From contig JADJYY010000001.1 in NCBI GenBank assembly GCA_016719465.1, positions 186,001 through 250,000 on the forward strand: a DNA stretch of 64,000 nucleotides, given 5' to 3'. A program made the translations under genes and the position numbers. The notes under the pieces were generated by a model. The model did no database searches and was not told the DNA's origin. It worked only from the letters and a program-made list of their open reading frames with translations. This document shows positions 40,110 through 48,490 of the stretch, piece by piece. The DNA comes from Hydrogenophilales bacterium. GTDB lineage: Bacteria > Pseudomonadota > Gammaproteobacteria > Burkholderiales > Thiobacillaceae. Numbering within the stretch: position 1 is the stretch's first letter; the number at the start of each line of letters is the position of its first letter.

Positions 40110-40218
40110 CCACGAACGAACACGAAAAACCCGCATGTGGTGGCCAAGGCGCCGATCAGCGCGAGTGTGTGTCGGCGGGCCTCCGACGAGGCCTTGTTTT
40201 ATTCGTGTTCATTCGTGG
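40110..40218. repeat. Inverted-repeat element, about 109 bp
   Basis: 17-bp arms, CCACGAACGAACACGAA (40110-40126) and TTCGTGTTCATTCGTGG (40202-40218), match with one mismatch. No coding sequence lies inside. Similar CACGAATGAACACGAA words are scattered in intergenic DNA of many bacteria, which suggests a small dispersed repeat. Confidence 0.65.
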
Positions 40219-40302
40219 AAAACCAGGGTTGCCAGGTTCACGGGACGAATGGCCCGGAGGGTCCGGTCGCCCTGGCCTGGGTCCGGGCTCGATCCGAATG
40301 GG

Positions 40303-40998
40303 CTATCCGGCCGAGCGCGGCCCGGGGTTGTGGTACCGCCCCGCCAGTTCGGTGGCGCCGGCCCAGTCGGGATCGGCGCGACACGTGCCGGGCAATGCCG
40401 ATGCGCGGCCGGCGGCGCGGCACTCCTGAATGACCAGGCGGTCGGCGCCCATAGCCCGCAGTTCGTCGTCCAGCCGGGCCAGATCGGTGGAGGACAGCAG
40501 CCGGGGGGGCCAGGTGCAGCGCAACTCGTGCTCCACGCCGGCCGCCAGGATCAGGCTCAGGCTTTCAAATACCGCATCACCGGCGCACGGGGCGCCGGTG
40601 ATGCGCGGGTAGGCGGCGCGCGGCGCCTTGATATCCAGGCCCACCCAGTCCACCAGCGGCAGCACGGCGGCGAGCCGCTCCGGGTACATGCCGGCGGTAT
40701 GCAGTGCCACCTGGAAGCCCAGGGCGCGAACCTCCCGCATGGCCTCGGGCAGCGCGGCCTGCAGGGTGGGTTCGCCGCCGGAGAACACCACGCCATCGAG
40801 CAGCCCCCGACGGCGTTCCAGAAAGGCCAGCGCATCTTCCCAGGCCAGCGCCGGCGGCGCGTTGGCCGGGATCAGGTGCGGGTTGTGACAATAGACGCAG
40901 CGCCAAGGGCAACCCTGGAAGAACACCACGGCCGCGAGCCGGCCGGGAAAGTCGATGGTAGTCAGCGGCGCGAGGCCGCCAACCCGCGGGCCGGGCAC
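40303..40998 (-). CDS. nrdG: Anaerobic ribonucleotide reductase activating protein (radical SAM)
   Basis: A 231-aa radical SAM enzyme that puts the glycyl radical on the anaerobic reductase. The cluster motif is CPWRCVYC (Cys-x3-Cys-x2-Cys), preceded by TTIDFPGRLAAVVFFQG, and the SAM motif is VVFSGGEPTLQ. It starts at GTG 40998, 4 bp after the small glycyl-radical gene, so the three nrd genes form one operon. Its length is that of the longer NrdG forms. Confidence 0.93.
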   Translation of the reverse strand: MPGPRVGGLAPLTTIDFPGRLAAVVFFQGCPWRCVYCHNPHLIPANAPPALAWEDALAFLERRRGLLDGVVFSGGEPTLQAALPEAMREVRALGFQVALHTAGMYPERLAAVLPLVDWVGLDIKAPRAAYPRITGAPCAGDAVFESLSLILAAGVEHELRCTWPPRLLSSTDLARLDDELRAMGADRLVIQECRAAGRASALPGTCRADPDWAGATELAGRYHNPGPRSAG

Positions 40999-41002
40999 GA
41001 CT

Positions 41003-41206
41003 TCAGGCCGGCTGGCGGGACTCGGCGAAGAAGCGGCGCTCGGCGTGCTCTCCTTTCTTGCCGGTGTTGAAGCTGGCCACCGGCCGGTGGTAGCCCATCA
41101 CCCGGGTCCAGACTTCGCAGGGCTGGCGCTCGTCCTGGCGCAGCCGTGGCTCTTCGTCCCGGAGTTCGACGGTGGTGATTCTGGTTTGCTCGGACAGGTT
41201 GGTCAT
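41003..41206 (-). CDS. Separate glycyl-radical segment of the anaerobic ribonucleotide reductase
   Basis: A 67-aa protein whose core CEVWTRVMGYHRPVASFNTGKKGEH matches the extreme C-terminus of NrdD. In E. coli NrdD that segment reads RVCGY...FN-x-GK-x-E and its Gly (681) carries the radical; the matching residue here is Gly38. The large subunit encoded upstream ends before this segment. The gene has its own ribosome site (AAGGAGACCCGCC) and is in a different frame from nrdD, with a 62-bp gap, so it is a true separate gene rather than a simple frameshift. It would act much as YfiD/GrcA does for pyruvate formate-lyase. I believe similar small proteins occur in related bacteria. Confidence 0.8.
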   Translation of the reverse strand: MTNLSEQTRITTVELRDEEPRLRQDERQPCEVWTRVMGYHRPVASFNTGKKGEHAERRFFAESRQPA

Positions 41207-41268
41207 GGCGGGTCTCCTTGGTTTGGCGCCCCTATCCCGCGAGCGCGGGGAAGGGGCTGGGGGTGGAT

Positions 41269-43314
41269 TCAGGCGGCGAGCCGAGCGCGCTTGCGGGCCA
41301 GGATCTCCGCGTCGCATTTCGGGCAGTACGCGTGCTCGCCGGCGAGGTAGCCGTGCCTGGGGCAGATGGAGAAGGTGGGCGTGACGGTGAGGTAGGGCAG
41401 ACGGAAGTTCTCCAGCGCCCGCCGCACCAGACGCTTACAGGCCTCGCCGGAGGACAGGCGTTCGCCCATGTAGAGGTGCAGCACCGTGCCGCCGGTGTAC
41501 TTGGCTTGCAGGGCCTCCTGGCGTTCCAGCGCTTCGAAGGGATCGTCGGTAAATCCCACCGGCAGTTGCGAGGAGTTGGTGTAGTAGGGCTGTTCCGCCG
41601 TGCCCGCCTGGAGAATGCCCGGCCAGCGTTTCTTGTCCTCTTTCGCGAAGCGGTAGGTGGTGCCCTCCGCCGGGGTGGCCTCCAGGTTGTACAGGTGCCC
41701 GGTCTCCTCCTGGAAGGCGACCATGCGGGCGCGCACATGGTCCAGGAAGCGCAGGGCGAAGGCGTGGCCCCAGTCGCTGGTGATGTCGTGTTCGCCGCCG
41801 GTGAAGTTGCGGATCATCTCGTTGAGGCCGTTCACCCCCAGGGTGGAAAAGTGGTTGCGCAGTGTGCCGAGATAGCGCTTCGAATAGGGAAACAGGCCCT
41901 GGTCCATGAGGCCCTGGATGAGCTTGCGCTTGATTTCCAGGGTGTCGCGGCCAATGGCCAGGAGTTCATCCAGGCGCTTGAACAGGCCTATCTCGTCGCC
42001 CTGGCGCAGATAGCCCAGTCGGGCGCAGTTGACGGTGACCACGCCGATGCTGCCGGTCTGCTCGGCGCTGCCGAACAGTCCGTTGCCGCGCTTGAGCAGT
42101 TCGCGCAGGTCGAGCTGCAGGCGGCAGCACATGGATCGGACCATGTTGGGCTTGAGTTCCGAGTTCAGGAAGTTCTGGAAGTAGGGCAGGCCGTACTTGG
42201 CGGTCATAGCGAACAGGCGCCCGGCGTTCTCGCTCTCCCAGGGAAAGTCCGGGGTGATGTTGTAGGTGGGAATGGGGAAGGTGAACACCCTGCCCTTGGC
42301 GTCGCCCTCGGCCATGACCTCGATATAGGCGCGGTTGATCAGGTCCATCTCCGCTTGCAGGTCGCCATAGGTGAAGCTCATCTCCTCGCCGCCGATGACC
42401 GGGATCTGCCCGCGCAGGTCTTCCGGGCAGGTCCAGTCGAAGGTCAGGTTGGTGAACGGCGTCTGGGTGCCCCAGCGAGAGGGCACGTTGAGGTTGTAGA
42501 TCAGCTCCTGGATGTGTTGCTTGACCTCCGGATAGGCCATGCGGTCCTTGCGCACGAAGGGCGCCATGTAGGTATCGAAGGAGGAAAAGGCCTGGGCGCC
42601 GGCCCATTCGTTCTGCATGGTGCCGAGGAAATTGACGATCTGGCCCACGGCGCTGGACATGTGTTTCGGCGGCGCCGCCTCCACCTTGCCGGGCACGCCG
42701 TTCAGGCCCTCGCGCAGCAGGGTGCGCAGGGACCAGCCGGCGCAGTAGCCGGACAGCATGTCCAGGTCGTGGATATGAAGGTCGCCCTGCCGGTGGGCCG
42801 CGCCGGCTTCCGGGGCGTAGACGTGGGACAGCCAGTAGTTGGCGGTGACCTTGCCGGCCACGTTGAGGATCAGGCCGCCCAGGGAATAGCCCTGGTTGGC
42901 GTTGGCGTTGACCCGCCAGTCCTGGCGGTTCAGGTATTCGTTGATGGAGGATTCCACGTCCACCAGGGTCTTGCGGTCGGCGCGCAGCTTGGCGTGCTGC
43001 TCGCGGTAGACGATGTAGGCGCGGGCGGTCTTGAGGTGGTTGGCGGCGATCAGGGTCTGCTCCACCACGTCCTGGATCTGTTCGATGGCCGGGGCCTGGC
43101 CTTGGAGGTGATGGCAAAACCGGTGGATCAGCACCTTGGTGACCTGGGCGGTGAGCAGGTCCGCCTCGTCCTCGCCGAACTCGCCGCTGGCGGCGCCGGC
43201 GCGAATAAGGGCGGAATGAATCTTGCCGGCATCGAAGGACACGCGACGACCGTCACGTTTGATGGCCTCGCGGGGCAGGGTAAGCACGGGCTGGGGGGCT
43301 GCAAGCTCAGTCAT
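41269..43314 (-). CDS. nrdD: Anaerobic ribonucleoside-triphosphate reductase, large part
   Basis: A 681-aa class III reductase that makes deoxynucleotides without oxygen. The N-terminal ATP-cone (about residues 15-105, KRDGRRVSFDAGKIHSALIRA) is followed by the catalytic barrel (SLGGLILNVAGKV, GDLHIHDLDMLSGYCAGWSL, the GSIGVVTVNCARLGYL stretch and VNGLNEMIRNF). The C-terminus holds a zinc-type site CPRHGY...YCPKC and then stops. The glycyl-radical loop normally following it is missing and is encoded by the next gene. Two NrdR-like boxes lie upstream. Confidence 0.93.
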   Translation of the reverse strand: MTELAAPQPVLTLPREAIKRDGRRVSFDAGKIHSALIRAGAASGEFGEDEADLLTAQVTKVLIHRFCHHLQGQAPAIEQIQDVVEQTLIAANHLKTARAYIVYREQHAKLRADRKTLVDVESSINEYLNRQDWRVNANANQGYSLGGLILNVAGKVTANYWLSHVYAPEAGAAHRQGDLHIHDLDMLSGYCAGWSLRTLLREGLNGVPGKVEAAPPKHMSSAVGQIVNFLGTMQNEWAGAQAFSSFDTYMAPFVRKDRMAYPEVKQHIQELIYNLNVPSRWGTQTPFTNLTFDWTCPEDLRGQIPVIGGEEMSFTYGDLQAEMDLINRAYIEVMAEGDAKGRVFTFPIPTYNITPDFPWESENAGRLFAMTAKYGLPYFQNFLNSELKPNMVRSMCCRLQLDLRELLKRGNGLFGSAEQTGSIGVVTVNCARLGYLRQGDEIGLFKRLDELLAIGRDTLEIKRKLIQGLMDQGLFPYSKRYLGTLRNHFSTLGVNGLNEMIRNFTGGEHDITSDWGHAFALRFLDHVRARMVAFQEETGHLYNLEATPAEGTTYRFAKEDKKRWPGILQAGTAEQPYYTNSSQLPVGFTDDPFEALERQEALQAKYTGGTVLHLYMGERLSSGEACKRLVRRALENFRLPYLTVTPTFSICPRHGYLAGEHAYCPKCDAEILARKRARLAA

Positions 43315-43338
43315 CTCGTCTCCTGTTTTTTCGTAAAT

Positions 43339-43385
43339 ACGCTATATGTAGTTTATTTATTGTTATAAGACAACATATTTAGTAT
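43339..43385 (-). promoter_or_regulatory. Two NrdR-like boxes upstream of nrdD
   Basis: ACGCTATATGTAGTTT (43339-43354) matches the NrdR box ACACWATATATWGTGT at 13 of 16 positions. ACAACATATTTAGTAT (43370-43385) matches at 12 of 16. Their starts are 31 bp apart, the usual three-turn spacing of NrdR box pairs. A weak FNR-like TTGTT-N4-GACAA (43360-43373) lies between and overlapping them. The divergent small gene at 43491 could share control. Confidence 0.6.
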
Positions 43386-43490
43386 CTAACCCCAGCACAC
43401 GCCTCTTTTTCTCCGTCGTATACCTGACTGGATTTATCCAGTATTAGCGCTATGGTCAAGTTACCTACCCAACCACGACAGGAGTCAGAC

Positions 43491-43721
43491 ATGGCCGACC
43501 AAATCCAGATTGCCATCGACCGGGATGTTTACGAGCGGCTGCAACAACTCATGGTCCCGCCCATCAGCGACGCCAACGCGGTGATCCAATCCCTGCTGTT
43601 TCACGATGGGCGCGCCAGCCGCGCCAGCATCGCGCTGGAGGCGGACGAGCACCACTTCACCTATGCCCAGGAACTGGAACGGTCGAGCCAGGGCATCTAC
43701 GAGTCGGGCGGGGGAACCTGA
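43491..43721 (+). CDS. Small protein, possible ribbon-helix-helix DNA binder
   Basis: A 76-aa soluble protein. Its first half (QIQIAIDRDVYERLQQLMVPPISDANAVIQSLLFH) has a beta-strand then two helices, like the N-terminal ribbon-helix-helix of SeqA-type proteins. The second half is acidic and ends in Gly. ATG 43491 follows CAGGAGTCAGAC. It is divergent from nrdD. I do not recognise the family; a regulator is possible but unproven. Confidence 0.6.
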   Translation: MADQIQIAIDRDVYERLQQLMVPPISDANAVIQSLLFHDGRASRASIALEADEHHFTYAQELERSSQGIYESGGGT

Positions 43722-43763
43722 ACCAGGACGCGGGCGGGAGGCGCCCGGCGCGAGTGCCTGGAA

Positions 43764-44177
43764 TCAGCCCCCCTCCCCGCCCGAGCGGGCAAGCAGGTAA
43801 TCCTTCAGTGCCACCGCCTGGTTGCATTCGGCGTCGCGGGCGGAAAACAGCAGCGTCACCCGGCCTTTCGCCGCCTCGGAGAGCAGCATCGCCACGGATG
43901 GCGGCTCGGCATCGAGCTCGGCGAAGTAGCGGCGCCTGAATTCCTCCCACCTCGTCCGATCATGGCCGAACCAGGTCCGCAGGGCCGCGCCGGGGGCGAC
44001 CGCCTTCAGCCAGAGGTCGGCTTTGACCTGGGCCTTCGTCATCCCGCGCGGCCACACCCGATCCACCAGGACACGCAGGCCGTCGTCCGGCCCGGCCGGT
44101 TCGTAAACCCGCTTGCATCGAAACTCGGCCATGCCCCCCATGCCGCCCATGCCACCACTCCCAGCCTTGTCTTTCAT
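43764..44177 (-). CDS. DUF488-family protein
   Basis: A 137-aa cytoplasmic protein. FRCKRVYEPAGPDDGLRVLVDRVWPRGMTKAQVKADLWLKAVAPGAALRTWFGHD and VTLLFSARDAECNQAVALKDYL are the DUF488/YeaO signature; function unknown. The start ATG 44177 overlaps the upstream stop as ATGA and is followed by three repeats of a Gly-Met unit (GGMGGMGGM), so translation could also start at the later Met of MAEFRC (44132). Confidence 0.85.
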   Translation of the reverse strand: MKDKAGSGGMGGMGGMAEFRCKRVYEPAGPDDGLRVLVDRVWPRGMTKAQVKADLWLKAVAPGAALRTWFGHDRTRWEEFRRRYFAELDAEPPSVAMLLSEAAKGRVTLLFSARDAECNQAVALKDYLLARSGGEGG

Positions 44178-46489
44178 GCATCCCTCGCCGGGGACAACTC
44201 GCAAGGCCAGCAGCGCAAACTGTTCGAGCCGGCCACGGGATCGAAATACTCGCCGTCGATCAGGCGGTTGGCGTCGCCGGCGCCGTCCGGGAATTGCCAC
44301 CAGCCGTACTGGGCGCACACCACCTCGGGCGCGAGATGCCGGTCGAGTCTGGCGCGCGCCCGCATCGACGCCAGCGCCGTGGACACGGTCACCCAGTCGC
44401 CGTCGCGGATGCCCCGGGCCGCCGCCGTTTCCGGGTGGATTTCCACCAGGGGGTCGGGCATGCGGCGGCGCAGGGAGGGCAGGTTGCGCTGCTGGCTGTG
44501 ACAGTACTGGGGCCATTTCGCCGTGGTCAGGGTCAGGGGGAAGCCCGGCGCCCGCGGCGCGGCCGGAGCCACGAAATCGGGCAGGGGGTCCTGGCCCGCC
44601 GCGCGCAAGCGCGCGCTGAAAAACTCCAGCCGCCCGCTGGGCGTGGCGAAGCCGTCCCGCCGGTATTTCCGGTAGCGCGTCTCCAGCGCCAGGGAGATGC
44701 CCCGGCGCTCGGCGCGCAGGGCCGCGACGCTCAGGCCGGCGGGGGCCAGCACATGGGCCAGCCCGGCCTCGGGATCGCCACCGAAGAAGGCGTCGGCCAG
44801 GTCGAGCCGTTTCGCCAGCTCGAACACGATCCAGGTATCGGAGCGGCTCTCCCCGCGCGGCGGCACGAAGGCCGGTCGCAGTTGCACGTGGGCCTCCGCC
44901 GCCCCGCCGACCTGGAAGCCCGCCTGCAGCCCTTCCCGCTCCCAGGCACTGCACACCGGCAGCAGCAGATCGGCATGGCGCGCGCTGGGGGTCTCGAACA
45001 GTTCGGCCAGCACGAAGAAGTCCAGTTGTCGCAGGGCTTCCTCCGCCAGGCGGGTATCGGGCTTGGACAGCAGGAAGTTGCTGCCGAAGGAGATGAAGCA
45101 GGACACCGGGTAGGGCTCGCCCCGGGCGATGGCGCGGAACAGATCGCGGGTGGTGATCCAGCCCTTCCCCGGCGGGCCCAGGGGCCGCTCGGCCAGGCCC
45201 AGGGTCAGGGCCCGCTCCCCGGGCGCGACCTGGTCGAAACCGGCGACGTCCGCCAGCGGCGGCCTGGCGAACCAGACGTTGCCGCCGGGGGCGTCCAGGC
45301 AGCCGCTCAGGGCATAGAGCGTGGCGATGGCGCGGCCGGTCTGGGTGGCGTTGGTGTGCTGGCAGGTGCCGGTCCAGGTGAAGAAGGACAGGGGCCCATG
45401 GCCGGCGATCAGGTCCGCCGCGGCCGCGAGTTGTTCGGCCGGCACGCCGGTGACCTCGGCCACCCGCGCGGCGGGCCAGGCGCGGCAACGCTCGGCGTAG
45501 AGCTCGAACACCGGCCGGCAGGCCACCGGGCCGCGCACGGTCATGACGCGGTAATTTCCGCGCAGGGCGAGCCGGGTGGCGTCGAGCCCATCGCCAGCGC
45601 CATTGGGCGGGCGCTGGGGCGCGGCCACGGCGGCATCTTTGGTCTCATCCCAGACGACGAACGATTCCGGGTCGCCGCCTTGTTCCAGATCGGCGCCGGT
45701 CAGCGCCCGGCCGTCGCGCTCCGATACCAGGAAGGGCGCGTCGCTCCAGGCCGCGACGAACTCGCGGTCGAAGCGCCCGGTTTCCAGCAGGAGATTGGCG
45801 AGTCCCATGGCCAGGGCGCCATCGCTGCCCGGCCGGGGCCGCAGCCATAGGTCGGCCGAGGCGGCCAGGCCGGCGCGGCGCGGGTCGATCACGATCAGTT
45901 TGGCGCCGCGCTTTTTCGCCTCCCGCGCGGCGGTGGCCTGGGCCAGCCAGGAGGTGGCCGGATTGAAGCCCCACAGCAGGATGCAGCCGGTGTTGTCGTA
46001 GTCGGGCATGCCGATGCCCGCGCCGAAAGTGAGGGCCGGCGAGAAATCCTTGTGCCAGTTGCAGTTCTCGGTGGCGAACACCAGGTTGGGGCTCTTGCAG
46101 GCATGGGCCAGGCGATGGATCCAGGCGAAGCTGTCGGCCACCGCCGTGCCGCTCGGGGTGGCCACGCCGAAGGCCAGGCCCCGGGGCCCGTGCCGCGCCC
46201 GGGCGGCGCGCGCCCGGTCGGCGATCAGATCGAGGGCCTCGTCCCAGGTGATGGCTTGCCAGCCCGGGTCCCCGCCGTCCTTCGGGCGCGTGCGGCGCAG
46301 CGGATGCAGGATGCGCTCCGGGTGGTAGACCGCCTCCGGCGCCGCCCTGGCCTTGACGCACAGGGCCTGGCCGGTGGGATGCGATGGGTCCGGGTCGACG
46401 CGCGTGAGCACGCCGTCCTCAACGGTGCCGACGCAGCCGCAGCGGGAAATGCACAGGGCGCAATAACCGCGCGGGCGTTCGGTGCTCAA
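44174..46489 (-). CDS. Cytoplasmic molybdopterin oxidoreductase
   Basis: A 771-aa enzyme of the DMSO-reductase family without any export signal. Cys10, Cys13, Cys17 (YCALCISRC) and Cys44 (QALCVKA) form a likely 4Fe-4S site. Cys143 in ATENCNWHKDF is the expected molybdenum ligand. The middle and C-terminal parts (FFTWTGTCQHTNATQ, FGSNFLLSKPD, LPVCSAWERE, LTLTTAKWPQYCHSQ) are those of molybdopterin-dinucleotide enzymes. The substrate is unknown; it resembles putative assimilatory or formate-dehydrogenase-like enzymes. It follows the HPP-CBS gene by 33 bp and overlaps the DUF488 gene. Confidence 0.88.
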   Translation of the reverse strand: MSTERPRGYCALCISRCGCVGTVEDGVLTRVDPDPSHPTGQALCVKARAAPEAVYHPERILHPLRRTRPKDGGDPGWQAITWDEALDLIADRARAARARHGPRGLAFGVATPSGTAVADSFAWIHRLAHACKSPNLVFATENCNWHKDFSPALTFGAGIGMPDYDNTGCILLWGFNPATSWLAQATAAREAKKRGAKLIVIDPRRAGLAASADLWLRPRPGSDGALAMGLANLLLETGRFDREFVAAWSDAPFLVSERDGRALTGADLEQGGDPESFVVWDETKDAAVAAPQRPPNGAGDGLDATRLALRGNYRVMTVRGPVACRPVFELYAERCRAWPAARVAEVTGVPAEQLAAAADLIAGHGPLSFFTWTGTCQHTNATQTGRAIATLYALSGCLDAPGGNVWFARPPLADVAGFDQVAPGERALTLGLAERPLGPPGKGWITTRDLFRAIARGEPYPVSCFISFGSNFLLSKPDTRLAEEALRQLDFFVLAELFETPSARHADLLLPVCSAWEREGLQAGFQVGGAAEAHVQLRPAFVPPRGESRSDTWIVFELAKRLDLADAFFGGDPEAGLAHVLAPAGLSVAALRAERRGISLALETRYRKYRRDGFATPSGRLEFFSARLRAAGQDPLPDFVAPAAPRAPGFPLTLTTAKWPQYCHSQQRNLPSLRRRMPDPLVEIHPETAAARGIRDGDWVTVSTALASMRARARLDRHLAPEVVCAQYGWWQFPDGAGDANRLIDGEYFDPVAGSNSLRCWPCELSPARDA

Positions 46490-46522
46490 GGCTCCGGCAT
46501 CAACTCCGGCATCAGGCCCGAA

Positions 46523-47686
46523 TCAGGCCCGCGCCAGGGCAACGCGCTTGTAGAGGGCGGCGATCACGTCGGACTGGGTCACCATGCCCACCACCTTGCG
46601 CGTGTCGTCCAGCACCGGGATGTGGTGCATGCCCTTGTCGGACAGGCTCAGCACCAGGTCGGAGATGGGGGTATCGACGCGGGCCGAATAGACGTTCGAG
46701 GTCATGATCTGGCCCACCACTTCGGCCTTCTCCGAGGTTTCGCCGGGCGTGCGCCGCAGCAGGCCCTGCAGGCGCACCGCCAGGCCGGCCGCCGTGGTGT
46801 CGTCCATCTGGCGCAGGTAGTCGGCCACGGTGAGGATGCCGATCAGCCGCCCGAAGCTGTCCACCACCGGCAACGCCTTGATCTTGTGGGCGCGCAACTG
46901 GTTCCAGGCGGTTTCCAGCTCGGTGCCGAACTGCACGGTGAGAATGTCCCGCGCCATGATGTCGCCGCAGGCCAGGCCGATGTGGCGGTTGAAGGCGTGA
47001 TCCACCGCCAGGTTGTAGAGCCGCACCAGTTCGTTCTCCTGGATGTCCACGAAGGTATCCAGGGCGCGCACGGCCTGCTCCAGGTCCGCGTGGGAGAGGC
47101 CGATGCGCCCGGTGGGCAAGGCGTCGCCGGTGCGATGGGGGTTGCCGCCCGCCACGCCCAGGCCGATGGGATAGCGGCGCCCCAGGACAAAATTGTTGAT
47201 CAGCACGGCGGCCAGCAGGATGGCGGCCATGTTCGCGAACACCAGTTCCAGGGTGAGCATCGCCCGCGCCGGGTCGTAGGGCCCGTCCAGCACGAGGAAC
47301 AGGGCCAGCGCCCCGGCCGGGGGATGAAAACAATTGAGCCGGGCCATGAGCCAGACGCTGCCCGCCACCGCCAGCGCCGCCGCGAGTTGCGGGAAGGGGA
47401 TCAGCATGGAACTGGCCAGGGACGCCAGGGTCGCCATCAGATAGCCGCCCACCACCGACCAGGGCTGGGCCAGGGGACTGTGGGACAGGGCGAACAGGAT
47501 CACCGCGCTGGCGCCCACCGGGGCGATCAGCCAGTGGGATCCGATCGGCATGGCGTGCATCAGCAGCCCGCACACGCCCACGCCCAGCAAGGCGCCCAGG
47601 GCCGAGCGCCAGCGCTCCGCCGGCGACAGGGCGATGGTGTCGGCCAGCAGGAAGCGGCGGGCGAAGTCCCTGAGTTTCGCGATCAT
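46523..47686 (-). CDS. HPP-family membrane protein with tandem CBS domains
   Basis: A 387-aa protein. The N-terminal half has four or five membrane helices and the HPP motif (NCFHPPAGALAL, about residues 118-129). The C-terminal half (about 240-380) has a CBS pair (MARDILTVQFGTELETAWNQL... and VGQIMTSNVYSARVDTPISDLVLS). HPP proteins have been linked to nitrite transport in plants and cyanobacteria. Here the partner genes are a molybdenum enzyme and an FmdE-like protein, so an anion substrate is possible. Confidence 0.88.
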   Translation of the reverse strand: MIAKLRDFARRFLLADTIALSPAERWRSALGALLGVGVCGLLMHAMPIGSHWLIAPVGASAVILFALSHSPLAQPWSVVGGYLMATLASLASSMLIPFPQLAAALAVAGSVWLMARLNCFHPPAGALALFLVLDGPYDPARAMLTLELVFANMAAILLAAVLINNFVLGRRYPIGLGVAGGNPHRTGDALPTGRIGLSHADLEQAVRALDTFVDIQENELVRLYNLAVDHAFNRHIGLACGDIMARDILTVQFGTELETAWNQLRAHKIKALPVVDSFGRLIGILTVADYLRQMDDTTAAGLAVRLQGLLRRTPGETSEKAEVVGQIMTSNVYSARVDTPISDLVLSLSDKGMHHIPVLDDTRKVVGMVTQSDVIAALYKRVALARA

Positions 47687-47710
47687 GGCGTCACGCCAGG
47701 CGACCCGTCC

Positions 47711-48313
47711 TCACTTCACCACGACCAGTTCCGGATCATCCCCATGCTCCACCAGGATGCGCCGCACCCGGTCCTGCCAGAGGCGGGCGAATTCGGCCCG
47801 TTCCCCGGGCTCGGCCACGCCCCCCGCCACGCGGGCCATGAGCGGGGGCATCTCCGGCGCCGGCGGCACCGTCTCCGGGTGGTAGTCCAGCAGCACGGAA
47901 GCGCCCGTGTCGAGCCGGGTCAGGCGCACCTCGGCCGGCAGGTCGACGCCGAACAGGAGCAGGTCGCGGCGCGCCTGCTTGCCGCCCAGGCCCTTGAAGC
48001 CCTCGTCGCCGGCCGCGCCGGTGATCAGGGACAGGACATTGCCCACCACGCCGGTGGTGCCCGCGTCACGGGCGGCCTTGAATTCGACGCGCAAGCCGCC
48101 CCGCGTCGGCACCTCGTCGCCGTACAGGGCGTTCAATCCCCGCCGCGCCATGAGCCAGGCGCCGGCGACGGTGGGGCAGGAATGGCCGGCCAGCTTCACG
48201 GCATCGGCGTAACGGTAGTCGATGAGCCCGCCCTCGGCCGCGCCCAGCAGGGCGGCCAGGGGATCGCGCAGGGTGAGGGGGGGAATGTCCTGGAAGAAGG
48301 CGGGGAAATGCAT
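47711..48313 (-). CDS. FmdE-like protein
   Basis: A 200-aa soluble protein. KLAGHSCPTVAGAWLMARRGLNALYGDEVPTRGGLRVEF with its invariant His-Ser-Cys, and GVVGNVLSLITGA, fit the FmdE family first seen in the operon of molybdenum formylmethanofuran dehydrogenase. The family's role is not firmly known. It heads a four-gene minus-strand cluster with a molybdopterin enzyme, which fits a role in its maturation or chemistry. Divergent from dnaB. Confidence 0.75.
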   Translation of the reverse strand: MHFPAFFQDIPPLTLRDPLAALLGAAEGGLIDYRYADAVKLAGHSCPTVAGAWLMARRGLNALYGDEVPTRGGLRVEFKAARDAGTTGVVGNVLSLITGAAGDEGFKGLGGKQARRDLLLFGVDLPAEVRLTRLDTGASVLLDYHPETVPPAPEMPPLMARVAGGVAEPGERAEFARLWQDRVRRILVEHGDDPELVVVK

Positions 48314-48490
48314 GGTCGAATCCTTTCTGATCGCAAGGCGATCGATTCAACCGCATTCGCCCGGAAGCCGCCTTGACCTAGCACAGGCCGCGGGCCCGAT
48401 CGGGCGGTCCGGATTCGCCCCGAGCAGGGCATCCCATCCCGAATTACAATGCCGCTTCGCCGAAGGAATCCGCCCAAACCTCCAAGCTCC

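Larger units (their letters stand above)
39868..40302. other. soxY upstream region, 435 bp without a gene
   Basis: Holds, from right to left on the minus strand, a 109-bp inverted-repeat element (40110-40218), two GTCATGAC words (40063-40080) and a sigma-54 promoter (39954-39970). Open frames on + across 40086-40433 have no codon bias and cross the inverted repeat; I do not call them. Confidence 0.7.

Noticed and set aside
40086..40433. Small genes on + downstream of the sox enhancer
   Set aside because: They cross the inverted-repeat element and the nrdG end, and lack codon bias and ribosome sites.
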